Source of the DNA: JAICXG01 sp036494545
Lineage (GTDB): Bacteria; Verrucomicrobiota; Verrucomicrobiia; Chthoniobacterales; UBA10450
Direction: 5' to 3'
NCBI GenBank assembly: GCA_036494545.1
Contig: DASXOB010000002.1
Location: 62,001-126,000, forward strand
Length of the DNA: 64,000 bases
Shown: piece by piece, positions 43,297-52,207 of the stretch
Position numbering within the stretch: the first letter of the stretch is position 1
How the letters are laid out: each line of letters begins with the position of its first letter
Notes under the pieces: model-generated
What the model saw: only the letters and a program-made list of their open reading frames with translations
What the model was told of the DNA's origin: nothing
Database searches by the model: none
Made by a program: the position numbers and the translations under genes

Positions 43297-43575
43297 ATGA
43301 AACAGGAAGCGAAGGTTTCCAAAATTGTCGAGCGCGTCCAGATCGGAGCGCGGATGGAAAAGACGCTGGTTAAAACCCTCAAGGCACTGGCCGAATATCT
43401 CGATTTGTCGTTGGGCGATTTGCTTGAGGGAATGGCCTTGCACGCCCTCGAAGGCAAAGCGCCATTCAGCCAGAGAACCCTGGGTCACGTGAAAAAGCTT
43501 AAAACGATCTACGGCTTGGAGTTGACCGCGCGCGACAGTCACAAACTGGTGGAGGTGGACCGTGCCGGAGAATGA
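43297..43575 (+). CDS. Small ribbon-helix-helix-like protein
   Basis: 92 residues, basic at the start. RVQIGARMEKTLVKTLKALAEYLDLSLGDLLEGMALHAL has the strand-helix-helix layout of an RHH/CopG-type DNA-binding protein, followed by a conserved-looking tail (KKLKTIYGLELTARDSHKLVE). No catalytic motif. It overlaps the next gene by 14 bp, and GTAAC repeats lie just before its ATG, suggesting that it may control its own operon. Confidence 0.6.
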   Translation: MKQEAKVSKIVERVQIGARMEKTLVKTLKALAEYLDLSLGDLLEGMALHALEGKAPFSQRTLGHVKKLKTIYGLELTARDSHKLVEVDRAGE

Positions 43576-43975
43576 CTGCGTGCCCAGACTCCTGGAGGAG
43601 TTCGAAGCCGGCGGGATCGATCCGGCGCTTTTCCGCCATCGGGAGCATGTTCGGGTCGGCTACGAATTGTTGGAACGACTGCCATTCCCAGAGGCTCTTC
43701 TCCATCTGGCGCGCGGGTTGCGACGCCTTGCCGCCAAGGCCGGAAAACCAGAGATCTATCACGAGACCATTACGGCGGGATTCCTCGCCCTCATCGCGGA
43801 ACGGCGTTTACGCCATAGCTATGCAAACTGGGAGGATTTCGCGACGCAAAATGCAGATCTTTTCCGCAAGCAACTGCTCGAGGAAATCTACGAACCGGCG
43901 GTGCTGCAATCGGGTGTAGCCCGCCAAACCTTCGTGCTTCCACAGGGCGCACGATTGACGAAGAGAGTCGGATGA
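43562..43975 (+). CDS. Conserved hypothetical protein, partner of the RHH-like gene
   Basis: 137 residues from a GTG at 43562. Helical, with many conserved-looking polar residues: FRHREHVRVGYELLERLPFPEALLHLARGLRRLA, then KPEIYHETITAGFLALIAERR. The two His (HREHV) and the YHETIT block look like possible ligand or metal residues. Similar proteins occur singly in many soil bacteria; no function known to me. Translationally coupled to the upstream gene by overlap. Confidence 0.65.
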   Translation: MPENDCVPRLLEEFEAGGIDPALFRHREHVRVGYELLERLPFPEALLHLARGLRRLAAKAGKPEIYHETITAGFLALIAERRLRHSYANWEDFATQNADLFRKQLLEEIYEPAVLQSGVARQTFVLPQGARLTKRVG

Positions 43976-44323
43976 AATCATGATCCCAGCTACACCGCCT
44001 TGTTGTGCAGCGCGGCAAGAGTAAACCGCACGCGTATTCTCGCAGATCGTGCACAGTGTCGTGCGGAGACCATTGGCTCGATCTACAGGAGTCATTCGCG
44101 ACGGCTCGGTGATTCTGCGTCAGTAATCGAGAAGGCCTAACGAACAAAGGTCTCGGTTAACCGTGCTGGGATCGAAGATCTTCGCCGTGCAGGTGACGTT
44201 CATTGGTCGATAAGATGATGCCTGGGGACAGCAAGATCGTCCCGCTGAGCGAGGCTCGGCAGGCGCCTCGCAAGATTTCGTTAATAATTCGGACGTCTGC
44301 GGGTTAGAACTGGTGACGAGTTT
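43976..44323. other. Intergenic stretch without a recognised gene
   Basis: About 350 bp upstream of the sigma-factor gene. No convincing frame or RNA. It holds one GCCTAACGA at 44135-44143, well away from any stop codon, showing that the motif is not confined to coding sequence. Confidence 0.5.
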
Positions 44324-44881
44324 ATGCACGTGGCCGAGCCAGTCCCAGCCGAAGACAATGAACTGGCGGCGTTGCTCCGCCGCTTCGAACGACCCCTCCC
44401 GCAGTACGCCACGCGCATCCTCGGCGATCGCGAACGGGCGCGCGATGTCGTTCAGGAAACCTTTCTCGAACTGGAGCGAAAAGGTCGACGTGAAACCGAT
44501 TCGGCGCCGGCCAAATGGCTTTTCACCGTCTGCCGCAATCGTGCCCTCAACATTTGTCGGAAGGAAAAACGCATGACGTATCTCGATGAGGAGATTCTCG
44601 AACGAGAGCCGGCCCGGGAGCCCGCGCCTAACGAGCGAATCGAGCGGGAGGAGGCGAGCGGCTTTCTCCTCCGCATCGTTGCCACTCTTCCGCCACGGCA
44701 GCAGGAGGTGTTGCAGCTCAAATTTCAAAACGATCTCAGTTACCAGGAAATCGCCGAGGTCACCAAACTGTCGGTCAACCACGTCGGCGTGTTGATTCAC
44801 ACGGCGCTCAAAACCTTGCGCATCCGCCATGCCGTTGCGGCGCGCGATTTCATCCTTTTTAAACCACGACTCGCACCATGA
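44324..44881 (+). CDS. ECF-type RNA polymerase sigma factor
   Basis: 185 residues. Region 2 spans about 20-85 (GDRERARDVVQETFLELE, WLFTVCRNRALNICRKEKR). Region 4 spans about 120-170 (LPPRQQEVLQLKFQNDLSYQEIAEVTKLSVNHVGVLIHTAL). No region 3. It directs RNA polymerase to an unknown regulon. The next gene starts 4 bp before its stop (ATGA overlap) and begins with an anti-sigma-like domain, so the pair should work together. Confidence 0.93.
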   Translation: MHVAEPVPAEDNELAALLRRFERPLPQYATRILGDRERARDVVQETFLELERKGRRETDSAPAKWLFTVCRNRALNICRKEKRMTYLDEEILEREPAREPAPNERIEREEASGFLLRIVATLPPRQQEVLQLKFQNDLSYQEIAEVTKLSVNHVGVLIHTALKTLRIRHAVAARDFILFKPRLAP

Positions 44882-46914
44882 ACATGAATCTCGATGATCC
44901 GAAACTGACTGCCTACGCGCTGGACGAATTAACCGGCGCGGAGAAGGAAGAAATAGAAACCGCGATCGCCGCCGCGCCGGAAGCGCAGGAGTTCGTTAGG
45001 GAACAGCGCCTTCTCACGGGAAATCTTCGCGCCGAGTACGCAGCGGAATGCGAATCGCATCCGATTGCACACGCAAACATCGTCCCCTTGGCGGAGCGAG
45101 ATGAACCATGGAGCCTGTCGCACCGACTCGCACTTGCTGCCGGAATCGCATTGTGCGCCTGCCTCGGCGCGATTGCGATCGGGACGCTAAAGCGCTCGAC
45201 TTTGGTTGGCGAGTCGAATCTGGGCAGCGCATCGCGCCTGAGTTCGGCCCAGGTCCTGCAAACGCCAGTGGAAGGGGTTGATGAATTCAATGAATCCAAT
45301 GTCGAGGCCGAAGCTGCTCTGCCCCCGTCCCATGCGCGTACTTCCCAGCCTGACGAATTCAAGGCCGGCGCGTTGCTGGCCAATCGCTCGCTCGACGCGA
45401 AGCTCGCCCCTGGCACGGCTGCAGGTCGCCTCGCCATCGAAAATTTCCGCCGCGAAGCAGCACAACCGTTCAGCACCGCGCGCTATGGGAACATCGAGGA
45501 GAATCCTTTCCTCGCCGCGGTAAGCAATCCGCTTTCCACCTTCTCGATCGACGTCGATACAGCGTCCTACTCGAACATGCGGCGTTTCATTGAGAGTGGC
45601 TCGCTGCCACCCAAGGACGCCGTGCGGATCGAGGAGATGATTAATTATTTCACCTACCATTATCCTCAGCCTAACGACAGCGTGCCGTTCTCGGTTAATC
45701 TCGACGCCGCGTCCTGTCCCTGGGCGCAGACTCATCGCCTCGTCAGGATCGGTCTGAAAGGCCGCGAGATACCTAACGAGAAAAGGCCTGCTAGCAATCT
45801 CGTTTTTCTCCTCGATGTCTCCGGATCGATGGAACCGTCCAATCGCCTCCCGTTGATCAAGCAGGCGATGCGCCTGCTCGTCGATAAGCTGGGTGAGAAC
45901 GACCGGGTTGCGATTGTGGTTTATGCCGGCGCGTCGGGGCTCGTCCTGCCTTCAATTACGGGCGACCACAAGGAACGGATTCTCGATGCGCTTGAGAGTT
46001 TGCAGGCCGGCGGCTCGACCAATGGCGCCCAAGGTATCGAGCTCGCCTATCAGACGGCGACGGAACATTTCATCAAGGGCGGAGTGAACCGTGTCATCCT
46101 CGCAACCGATGGTGACTTCAATGTCGGGACGACGAGCGAAGGCGACCTCGTCAGGCTCGTCCAGGAAAAAGCTAGGAGCGGCGTCTTCCTCAGCGTCCTC
46201 GGGGTGGGCGACGACAATCTCAATGACTCAATGATGCAGAAGCTGGCCGATAAGGGGAACGGCAATTACGCCTATCTCGATTCGGTCGAGGAAGCGAGAA
46301 AAGTGCTCGTTAGGCAAATCAACGGCACCCTGGTCACGATTGCGAAGGACGTGAAGATCCAGGTCGAATTTAATCCTGCGCGGGTCGCTTCCTATCGGCT
46401 CATCGGCTACGAGAAGCGACTCTTGCGGAAAGAAGATTTCAACAACGACAAGATCGACGCGGGCGAGATCGGCGCCGGACACACTGTAACCGCGCTCTAT
46501 GAGGTGGTTCCGGTCGGCACGGAGTCGAACCCTGCAGCGAGCGTGCCGCCGGTCGACCCGCTTAGGTATCAGCCGACCGCACCAGAGGTGGCATCGTTAA
46601 GAAAACCTTCTTCGCCCGAGATGCTGACCGTTAAGCTGCGTTACAAGGAACCGGCCGGTGACACGAGCAAGCTCATCGAGCGACCTTTCGTGGACAGCGG
46701 AGCAGAATTCGCCAGCGCGCCGCCCGATCTTAAGTTTGCCGCGGCCGTGGCTGAGTTTGGAATGCTCCTGCGCGATTCCGAATACAAAGGCGACGGCAGT
46801 TTTAGTGCGATTGCCCAATGGGCGCAGCAAGGCTTAGGCGACGACATCGAAGGTTATAGGGCTGGTTTCATTCGACTGATTCGCAAAGCCGAGGCGCTCA
46901 AGAAGGGTAGCTGA
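44878..46914 (+). CDS. Anti-sigma-like domain fused to a VWA/DUF3520 protein
   Basis: 678 residues. The first 75 (LDDPKLTAYALDELTGAEKEEIETAIAAAPEA) resemble the cytoplasmic part of membrane anti-sigma factors, without the zinc ligands. A membrane helix follows at about 80-103. After a linker, the YfbK-like region begins (NPLSTFSIDVDTASYSNMRRF), then a VWA domain (about 305-480) with the metal site DVSGS and a distal ATDGD, and a C-terminal DUF3520 domain (about 490-670). The VWA part should be extracytoplasmic and bind a ligand, with the N-terminus holding the sigma factor. Four GCCTAACGA-type sites lie inside it. Confidence 0.87.
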   Translation: MNMNLDDPKLTAYALDELTGAEKEEIETAIAAAPEAQEFVREQRLLTGNLRAEYAAECESHPIAHANIVPLAERDEPWSLSHRLALAAGIALCACLGAIAIGTLKRSTLVGESNLGSASRLSSAQVLQTPVEGVDEFNESNVEAEAALPPSHARTSQPDEFKAGALLANRSLDAKLAPGTAAGRLAIENFRREAAQPFSTARYGNIEENPFLAAVSNPLSTFSIDVDTASYSNMRRFIESGSLPPKDAVRIEEMINYFTYHYPQPNDSVPFSVNLDAASCPWAQTHRLVRIGLKGREIPNEKRPASNLVFLLDVSGSMEPSNRLPLIKQAMRLLVDKLGENDRVAIVVYAGASGLVLPSITGDHKERILDALESLQAGGSTNGAQGIELAYQTATEHFIKGGVNRVILATDGDFNVGTTSEGDLVRLVQEKARSGVFLSVLGVGDDNLNDSMMQKLADKGNGNYAYLDSVEEARKVLVRQINGTLVTIAKDVKIQVEFNPARVASYRLIGYEKRLLRKEDFNNDKIDAGEIGAGHTVTALYEVVPVGTESNPAASVPPVDPLRYQPTAPEVASLRKPSSPEMLTVKLRYKEPAGDTSKLIERPFVDSGAEFASAPPDLKFAAAVAEFGMLLRDSEYKGDGSFSAIAQWAQQGLGDDIEGYRAGFIRLIRKAEALKKGS

Positions 46915-46934
46915 TCGGGGAAAAACCGTGGTGC

Positions 46935-48254
46935 CTAACGAGAGTTTCGTCGCACCAAGCGGAACACGACTGGTCCGGCGGCGATGGCGACAGCCGCGCC
47001 AATGATCGCTGGCAATCCGTATTCGCCATCGCGCAACGAGATTGCGACCACGCCAGTCAGCACAATTATCGGTGACGCTGCGAGACAGGCGACGCCGCCA
47101 CGCCCGAGTGGAATGCGAAACGCACCCCGGAGCGATGGCTCGGCCTTGCGGAGCTGAACGAGCGCGCCGAACTCGAGAAAAAGCGCTAACGAGTAAAGGA
47201 GCACATCCGCGATGACGAGTTTGCCAAAGGGCACGAGGATGAAAAATGAATAGCAGACGGCCGAGACAATCACGGCGACGTGAGGTGTGCCGCGGATGTT
47301 TAACCTCGCAAGGCTTTGTGGCAACAAGCGGTCGGTCGCGAGGACGAATGGGATACGCGAGTAACTAAGGAGAAGAGCGTTGAAAAGAGCAAGCGCACTA
47401 ACCATTCCGCCGACGGCGATCCAGGCCGCAATCCAAACTCCGGTTTCCCCCCCAACGGCGCTGGCAGCGATCTTAGGCCAGCCTCCGTCGGTCCAACTCT
47501 GCCAATCGGTCGCGCCGAGTGCCATGAGCAAAGGCACCAGATAGCCCAGCACAACGAAAGGCAGCGCGATCGCTAATGCCCTCGGATAACTGCGCGAGGC
47601 GTCTTTCACTTCGCCCTGTACTGTGGAGGGATTATCCCAGCCGATGTAATTCCAAAGCGCAATCGAAATGCCGATGACCAGCCCATTAAGGCCGTGACTT
47701 TCTTCCGAGGCAAAGGGATGCCAGGGAATATGTGTTAGGTTCGGTATGCTCCAGACGGATAAAGCAAGAAAGCCGAGCATGACAAACAGGCCGGCAATGA
47801 TCGAGGTCAGGCCGACCCGAATCGATCCGCGCAGGTTGATCCAGGTCGCGCCCCAGATCATCGCGAGAGATATGAGCCATTCGCGGCTTGCGTCAAGACC
47901 GGGCAGGAAATAGCGCAGGTATTGGTTGAAAAGCACCGGATAGATAGCCATATCGACCAGCGAATACATCCAGGTGAGCCAGCCATTCTGAAACGCCCAG
48001 AAACGGCCAAAAGCGCGGTCGACCCAGCGATAGTAGCCACCTTCTTCCGGCAACATGCTGGCGAGCTCTCCCACGATCAGGACTTCAGGCAGCGACCAGA
48101 TGAGCGGCACGAGGACAAGAATGAGCAAGCCAAGGCCGGGACCAATGGAGTGAATTAGCGTCTCGGTCGTGTAAGGACCTCCGGAGGTGCAAAAGAAAAG
48201 AATGAAAACCAGTGAGAACGTACCGACACCGCGGCGTAACTTCCGCGTGGTCAC
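46935..48254 (-). CDS. APC-family amino acid permease
   Basis: 439 residues with about 12 membrane helices. The first helix carries SGGPYTTETLIHSIGPG, the unwound substrate-binding region of APC transporters, and ELASMLPEEGGYYRWVDRAFGRFWAFQNGWLTW is typical of the amino acid/polyamine group. NYIGWDNPSTVQGEVKDASRSYPRAL matches the helix 6 binding block. Predicted proton- or exchange-driven uptake of an amino acid. Its start overlaps the EamA gene by 4 bp. Confidence 0.9.
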   Translation of the reverse strand: MTTRKLRRGVGTFSLVFILFFCTSGGPYTTETLIHSIGPGLGLLILVLVPLIWSLPEVLIVGELASMLPEEGGYYRWVDRAFGRFWAFQNGWLTWMYSLVDMAIYPVLFNQYLRYFLPGLDASREWLISLAMIWGATWINLRGSIRVGLTSIIAGLFVMLGFLALSVWSIPNLTHIPWHPFASEESHGLNGLVIGISIALWNYIGWDNPSTVQGEVKDASRSYPRALAIALPFVVLGYLVPLLMALGATDWQSWTDGGWPKIAASAVGGETGVWIAAWIAVGGMVSALALFNALLLSYSRIPFVLATDRLLPQSLARLNIRGTPHVAVIVSAVCYSFFILVPFGKLVIADVLLYSLALFLEFGALVQLRKAEPSLRGAFRIPLGRGGVACLAASPIIVLTGVVAISLRDGEYGLPAIIGAAVAIAAGPVVFRLVRRNSR

Positions 48255-49186
48255 AAATTTTCCGCCGCCGTGATGACAGCTGCCTGCGGTTTGACGCGGG
48301 TGGCGAGGAAGGCGCCGAAGAGCAGGATACCCGCACTGGCAAGTTGCGGCATCGTTAGGCGCTCGTGAAAAAGCCAGGCGGAAAGAAGGATTGCGCCGAG
48401 CGGACTGAGCAGCTGCAAGCTTTGCGAAAGTGCCACTCCGATCTCGCGGATGGCGACGTAATAGAGAACGTGGGCGATGGCGATGCAGAGCACGGCAGAG
48501 ATGATGAGGATAGCGTTAACCTGCGCGCTGACTTCGAATGGTGTGCCCAGCTTTCCGAAAAGCCATGTCAGCGGGAAAAGCATGAGCGAAGTAAGAAAAC
48601 TGATAATGCCGAAGCTGCGGACGCTTCCAAGTTGTGCCGACGGTTTTTTCGCGAGGACGCCATAGAGCGCCCAGCAAAAACTGGCTGTAAATGCTATCGA
48701 AAGTCCGGCCAAGGAAACCTGCCGGCCCTCCCAGCGCGGTTGAAACCAAAAAACGCCGACCGCGCCTAACAAGCCCAGGAAGGTTCCAACTTGGAACTGC
48801 CATTGGCGAATGATCCACCGTTCCTCTGGAAAAAAAGCGAGAGCCAGTAACGCGGTAATAATGACCGAGGAGCGAATGAAGACGCTGTAAACGCCCGGCC
48901 CCATGTAAAAGAGCGAAACGACCTGAGTAATCTGGTGCACAACGTTGGGTAAAGCGGGCAGGAAACAAATGCCCAGTGCTCTGCCGTCAAGCCGCGGCCC
49001 GTCTCGGCGAGCGCGATAAATGACGAATGGCAGGATGGCGAGGAAAGCGATCGAGTAGCGATAGAAATTTTGCGCGAAGGGATCGTAATAACGGTTAAGA
49101 AAAAACTGAAAAAGCGATGGCGTGGACCAGATAAAAATGGTCGCAACGAGCGCGACATAACCCTTTCGTTCGCCGTGCGAAGTCAT
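48251..49186 (-). CDS. EamA-family (DMT) permease
   Basis: 311 residues from ATG 49186 (MTSHGERKGYVALVATIFIWSTPSLF); the frame is open to 49261. Ten helices in two EamA repeats. YFDPFAQNFYRYSIA-type and YVAIREIGVALSQSLQLLSPLGAILLSAWLFHERLT blocks are typical. It exports or imports a small metabolite, possibly an amino acid given the coupled APC permease. Start and stop are linked to the APC gene by a 4-bp overlap. Confidence 0.88.
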   Translation of the reverse strand: MTSHGERKGYVALVATIFIWSTPSLFQFFLNRYYDPFAQNFYRYSIAFLAILPFVIYRARRDGPRLDGRALGICFLPALPNVVHQITQVVSLFYMGPGVYSVFIRSSVIITALLALAFFPEERWIIRQWQFQVGTFLGLLGAVGVFWFQPRWEGRQVSLAGLSIAFTASFCWALYGVLAKKPSAQLGSVRSFGIISFLTSLMLFPLTWLFGKLGTPFEVSAQVNAILIISAVLCIAIAHVLYYVAIREIGVALSQSLQLLSPLGAILLSAWLFHERLTMPQLASAGILLFGAFLATRVKPQAAVITAAENL

Positions 49187-49369
49187 TTCTCGTTTCGAAG
49201 GACGGCGATTAAGCGGAAAAGCAGGCTGCGAGCACAGACCAATTATGCATGCCGTCGGCAAGCGTTAGGCAACCAGGCTTGGCGGGAATAGTCATGAAAT
49301 AAGGGACCGGTTCCTTCCCGCTCTGTAAGTGCTGGTAGATATATCAGTGGCAGGCAAGCCGGTTGTCTC

Positions 49370-49669
49370 TTACAAGCGCCAAAGGATCGCGATCAATAAC
49401 TCGACCGCCAGGATCCAAACGAGAATGACCTGCCACAGCCGCAGGTTACGCGCGCCGTAGTGGTCGCCGACAACTTGAGGATCGCGCCCAAAGAGCTTTT
49501 GGCGGTTTTTGAAAATGCGATAGCCGCCGAAAAAGACCGCTACCAGGCAGACACTGAAAAAAACGCGCAGAGCCAGGACTGAGTCTGAGTGTGACCGGAC
49601 GATTGCTACCTGAACGTTAAGCGTCGCGAGCGAAGGGACACACGACAGTGAGTTAGCGAACTGCGTCAT
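49370..49669 (-). CDS. Small two-helix membrane protein
   Basis: 99 residues. Helix 1 at about 33-50 (ALRVFFSVCLVAVFFGGY) and helix 2 at about 79-97 (QVILVWILAVELLIAILW), separated by a basic loop (RIFKNRQKLFGRDPQVVGDHYGARNL). No family recognised. It lies in a 670-bp gap between the EamA gene and glgB; the start is not certain. Confidence 0.5.
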   Translation of the reverse strand: MTQFANSLSCVPSLATLNVQVAIVRSHSDSVLALRVFFSVCLVAVFFGGYRIFKNRQKLFGRDPQVVGDHYGARNLRLWQVILVWILAVELLIAILWRL

Positions 49670-49857
49670 GTGATTTACTCTTTGTTTGCAGGTTCGATGT
49701 CATAATAATCTCAGTTCCATCATTGTTCTCTGGGAACGGATCGCCGCAAACAGAATGTTGGCCCGGTCAAAATACTCCAATCGCGGTGGTGGCGGCGAGA
49801 ATTCCCTGAACTTCGCCCCGACGTTGCAAACCCGGCGGGCATCCCTAGGGTGTTTGG

Positions 49858-52110
49858 GTGAGTTTGTTTTCCATTCACCCCATCGACCCGAATGATATTG
49901 CCGCCATCCTGCATGGCTCGCATGCCGATCCCTTTCGCGTCCTCGGACCGCACCGGGCGGGGAGCGATCTGGTGATTCGAGTGTTTCGTCCGGAAGCGAA
50001 GGCCATTTCGGTCGTGGCGGCGCAGGATCACGACCGTATTATCCCGGCGGAACGCTTGCACGTGGAAGGGCTTTTCCAGGCGACCGTGCCTAACGAGTTG
50101 CAAGACTTTCCCTATTTGCTCAATGTGACCGCGTTTGATGGGTCGGAGCAGCTCATGCGCGATCCTTACAGCTACGGGCCGATGATGGGCGAGATCGACC
50201 TGCATCTTTTTGCGGAGGGCAATCATAAGCGGCTTTACGACAAGTTCGGTGCGCACCCGCGCGAAATCGCTGGCGAACGCGGCGTTTATTTTGCCGTTTG
50301 GGCACCAAACGCCGCGCGAGTGAGCGTGGTGGGCGATTTCAATTTCTGGGACGGCCGAGTGCATTCTATGCGCAAGCTCATGCCAAGCGGCGTATGGGAG
50401 ATTTTCATTCCCGGGGTGCCGGAGGGCACCCACTATAAATTCGAAATTAAAGCGCAGAGCGGCGCTTTGCTCCTAAAGAGTGATCCCTTTGGCTTCTTCA
50501 GTCAGCACGGCAAACAGACTTCGTCGCTGGTTTTCAATCTCGATCGCTATAAGTGGAATGATGAGCAGTGGATGGCGGATCGGTCAAAGAAGGTATGGCA
50601 TCGCAGTGCGATTAGCATTTATGAAGTACATCTCGGTTCGTGGCGTCGGGTAGCGGAGCAGGGGAACCGCTTCCTGAGTTATCGCGAACTCGCGGAGACC
50701 CTCCTGCCTTATGTCTTAGAAATGGGTTATACCCATCTCGAGTTACTGCCGGTCGCGGAGCACCCGTTTGAAGGTTCGTGGGGCTATCAAGTGACTAACT
50801 ATTATGCGCCCACAAGCCGCTTCGGGAATCCCGATGAGTTTCGGCATTTTATCGATGCCTGCCATCGAGCTGGCATCGGCGTGATCATGGATTGGGTGCC
50901 AGCGCATTTTCCGAAAGACGCGCATGGACTGGCGGAGTTTGACGGAACCGACCTCTACGAGCATGCGGATCCACGCCAGGGCGAGCACCAGGATTGGGGC
51001 ACGCTTATCTTTAACTTTGGTCGGAATGAGGTGCGAAATTTCCTCACCGCTAATGCGCTCTTCTGGCTGGATAAGTATCATATCGACGGGCTGCGAGTGG
51101 ATGCGGTCGCCTCGATGCTTTATTTGGATTACTCGCGCCAGCCGGGGCAATGGGTGCCAAATGCTTTCGGCGGGCGCGAGAATCTCGACGCCGTCTTTTT
51201 CCTCCGCCAGACTAACGAGGTCTGTTATGAGAGTTTCCCCGGTGTGATCACGATTGCGGAGGAATCGACTGCGTGGCCCGGGGTTTCGCGGCCGGCTTAT
51301 CTCGGCGGGCTGGGTTTCGGCTTCAAATGGAACATGGGCTGGATGCATGACTTCCTGCACTACATGACGCTCGATCCGATTTATCGGCGCTTCCATCACA
51401 ACAACATCACGTTTTCCATCATGTATGCCTGGAGCGAGCATTTCATTCTCGTGCTGAGTCACGACGAAGTGGTGCATGGCAAGGGCTCGCTCATTAACAA
51501 AATGCCGGGCGATGAATGGCAAAAGTTCGCCAACCTGCGGATGTTTTTTGCCTGGATGTACGGGCATCCGGGAAAGAAGCTGCTTTTCATGGGCGGCGAG
51601 TTTGGGCAATGGCGCGAATGGAATCACGATCGCGCCCTCGATTGGGATCTGACCAATCTGCCGAAGCACGACGGCCTGCAGCGTCTCGTCCAGCACTTGA
51701 ACTACGTCTACCGCAATGAGCCGGCGCTCTGGGACATGGATGACTCACACGAAGGCTTTGAGTGGATCGACTTCCACGACTCCGATAACAGCGTAGTCGC
51801 GTTCCTGCGCCGCTCGCGCGAGGAGGAGATGCTTGTCTTTGCTGTCAATGCCACGCCAGTTGTTCGCTACAATTATCGGCTCGGTGTGCCTAACGATGGA
51901 TTCTATCGCGAAATCATCAACACCGACGGCGAGACTTACGGTGGGAGCAATGTTGGCAATCTTGGAGGATTGCAGGCCGAAGCAATCGAATGGCAGGGCC
52001 GGACTCATTCTATCATTGTCAATCTTCCGCCGCTCGCGGTCGTCGCTTTCAAACGCGAAGTTCCGTCGACTACGGAGGCCGAAGAGCAGCCGGGAAAAAC
52101 ACAGGCTTAG
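49858..52110 (+). CDS. glgB: GH13 1,4-alpha-glucan branching enzyme GlgB
   Basis: 750 residues from a GTG at 49858. Domains in order: an N1 module (about 1-110), CBM48 (about 125-225: FAVWAPNAARVSVVGDFNFWDGR), the GH13 barrel (about 245-620) and a C-terminal all-beta domain. Catalytic residues: nucleophile D415 in GLRVDAVASMLYLDY, acid E468 in ITIAEEST, and the transition-state Asp in LSHDEVVHGK. It makes the alpha-1,6 branches of glycogen. A GH57 branching enzyme is also encoded at 8777-10351. No other glg genes lie next to it. Confidence 0.97.
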   Translation: MSLFSIHPIDPNDIAAILHGSHADPFRVLGPHRAGSDLVIRVFRPEAKAISVVAAQDHDRIIPAERLHVEGLFQATVPNELQDFPYLLNVTAFDGSEQLMRDPYSYGPMMGEIDLHLFAEGNHKRLYDKFGAHPREIAGERGVYFAVWAPNAARVSVVGDFNFWDGRVHSMRKLMPSGVWEIFIPGVPEGTHYKFEIKAQSGALLLKSDPFGFFSQHGKQTSSLVFNLDRYKWNDEQWMADRSKKVWHRSAISIYEVHLGSWRRVAEQGNRFLSYRELAETLLPYVLEMGYTHLELLPVAEHPFEGSWGYQVTNYYAPTSRFGNPDEFRHFIDACHRAGIGVIMDWVPAHFPKDAHGLAEFDGTDLYEHADPRQGEHQDWGTLIFNFGRNEVRNFLTANALFWLDKYHIDGLRVDAVASMLYLDYSRQPGQWVPNAFGGRENLDAVFFLRQTNEVCYESFPGVITIAEESTAWPGVSRPAYLGGLGFGFKWNMGWMHDFLHYMTLDPIYRRFHHNNITFSIMYAWSEHFILVLSHDEVVHGKGSLINKMPGDEWQKFANLRMFFAWMYGHPGKKLLFMGGEFGQWREWNHDRALDWDLTNLPKHDGLQRLVQHLNYVYRNEPALWDMDDSHEGFEWIDFHDSDNSVVAFLRRSREEEMLVFAVNATPVVRYNYRLGVPNDGFYREIINTDGETYGGSNVGNLGGLQAEAIEWQGRTHSIIVNLPPLAVVAFKREVPSTTEAEEQPGKTQA

Positions 52111-52155
52111 TACGCCGGCGCCTCCAGGTTCAAAAAAAAAAGCTCTTTTTTTCGC

Positions 52156-52172
52156 TTGACCGATCTGGTCAA
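52156..52172. other. Short inverted repeat between glgB and the pseudopilin gene
   Basis: TTGACC (52156-52161) and GGTCAA (52167-52172) are exact inverted repeats 5 bp apart. Just before them is an A-run/GCTC/T-run stretch (about 52130-52152). The T-run may help end glgB transcription. TTGACC could also act as a -35 element for the pseudopilin gene 36 bp downstream. Confidence 0.3.
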
Positions 52173-52207
52173 TCCGAAGAGTTTCAGAATCGTTAATTCT
52201 TACCCCC

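Noticed and set aside
46933..46941. GCCTAACGA after the VWA gene as part of a terminator
   Set aside because: No inverted partner copy nearby and no T-run; single copies cannot form the DUS-type terminator hairpin.
49700..49857. Riboswitch or leader before glgB
   Set aside because: No convincing conserved structure or known riboswitch core was seen.
50743..51696. 317-residue open frame on the minus strand
   Set aside because: Antisense to the catalytic barrel of glgB.
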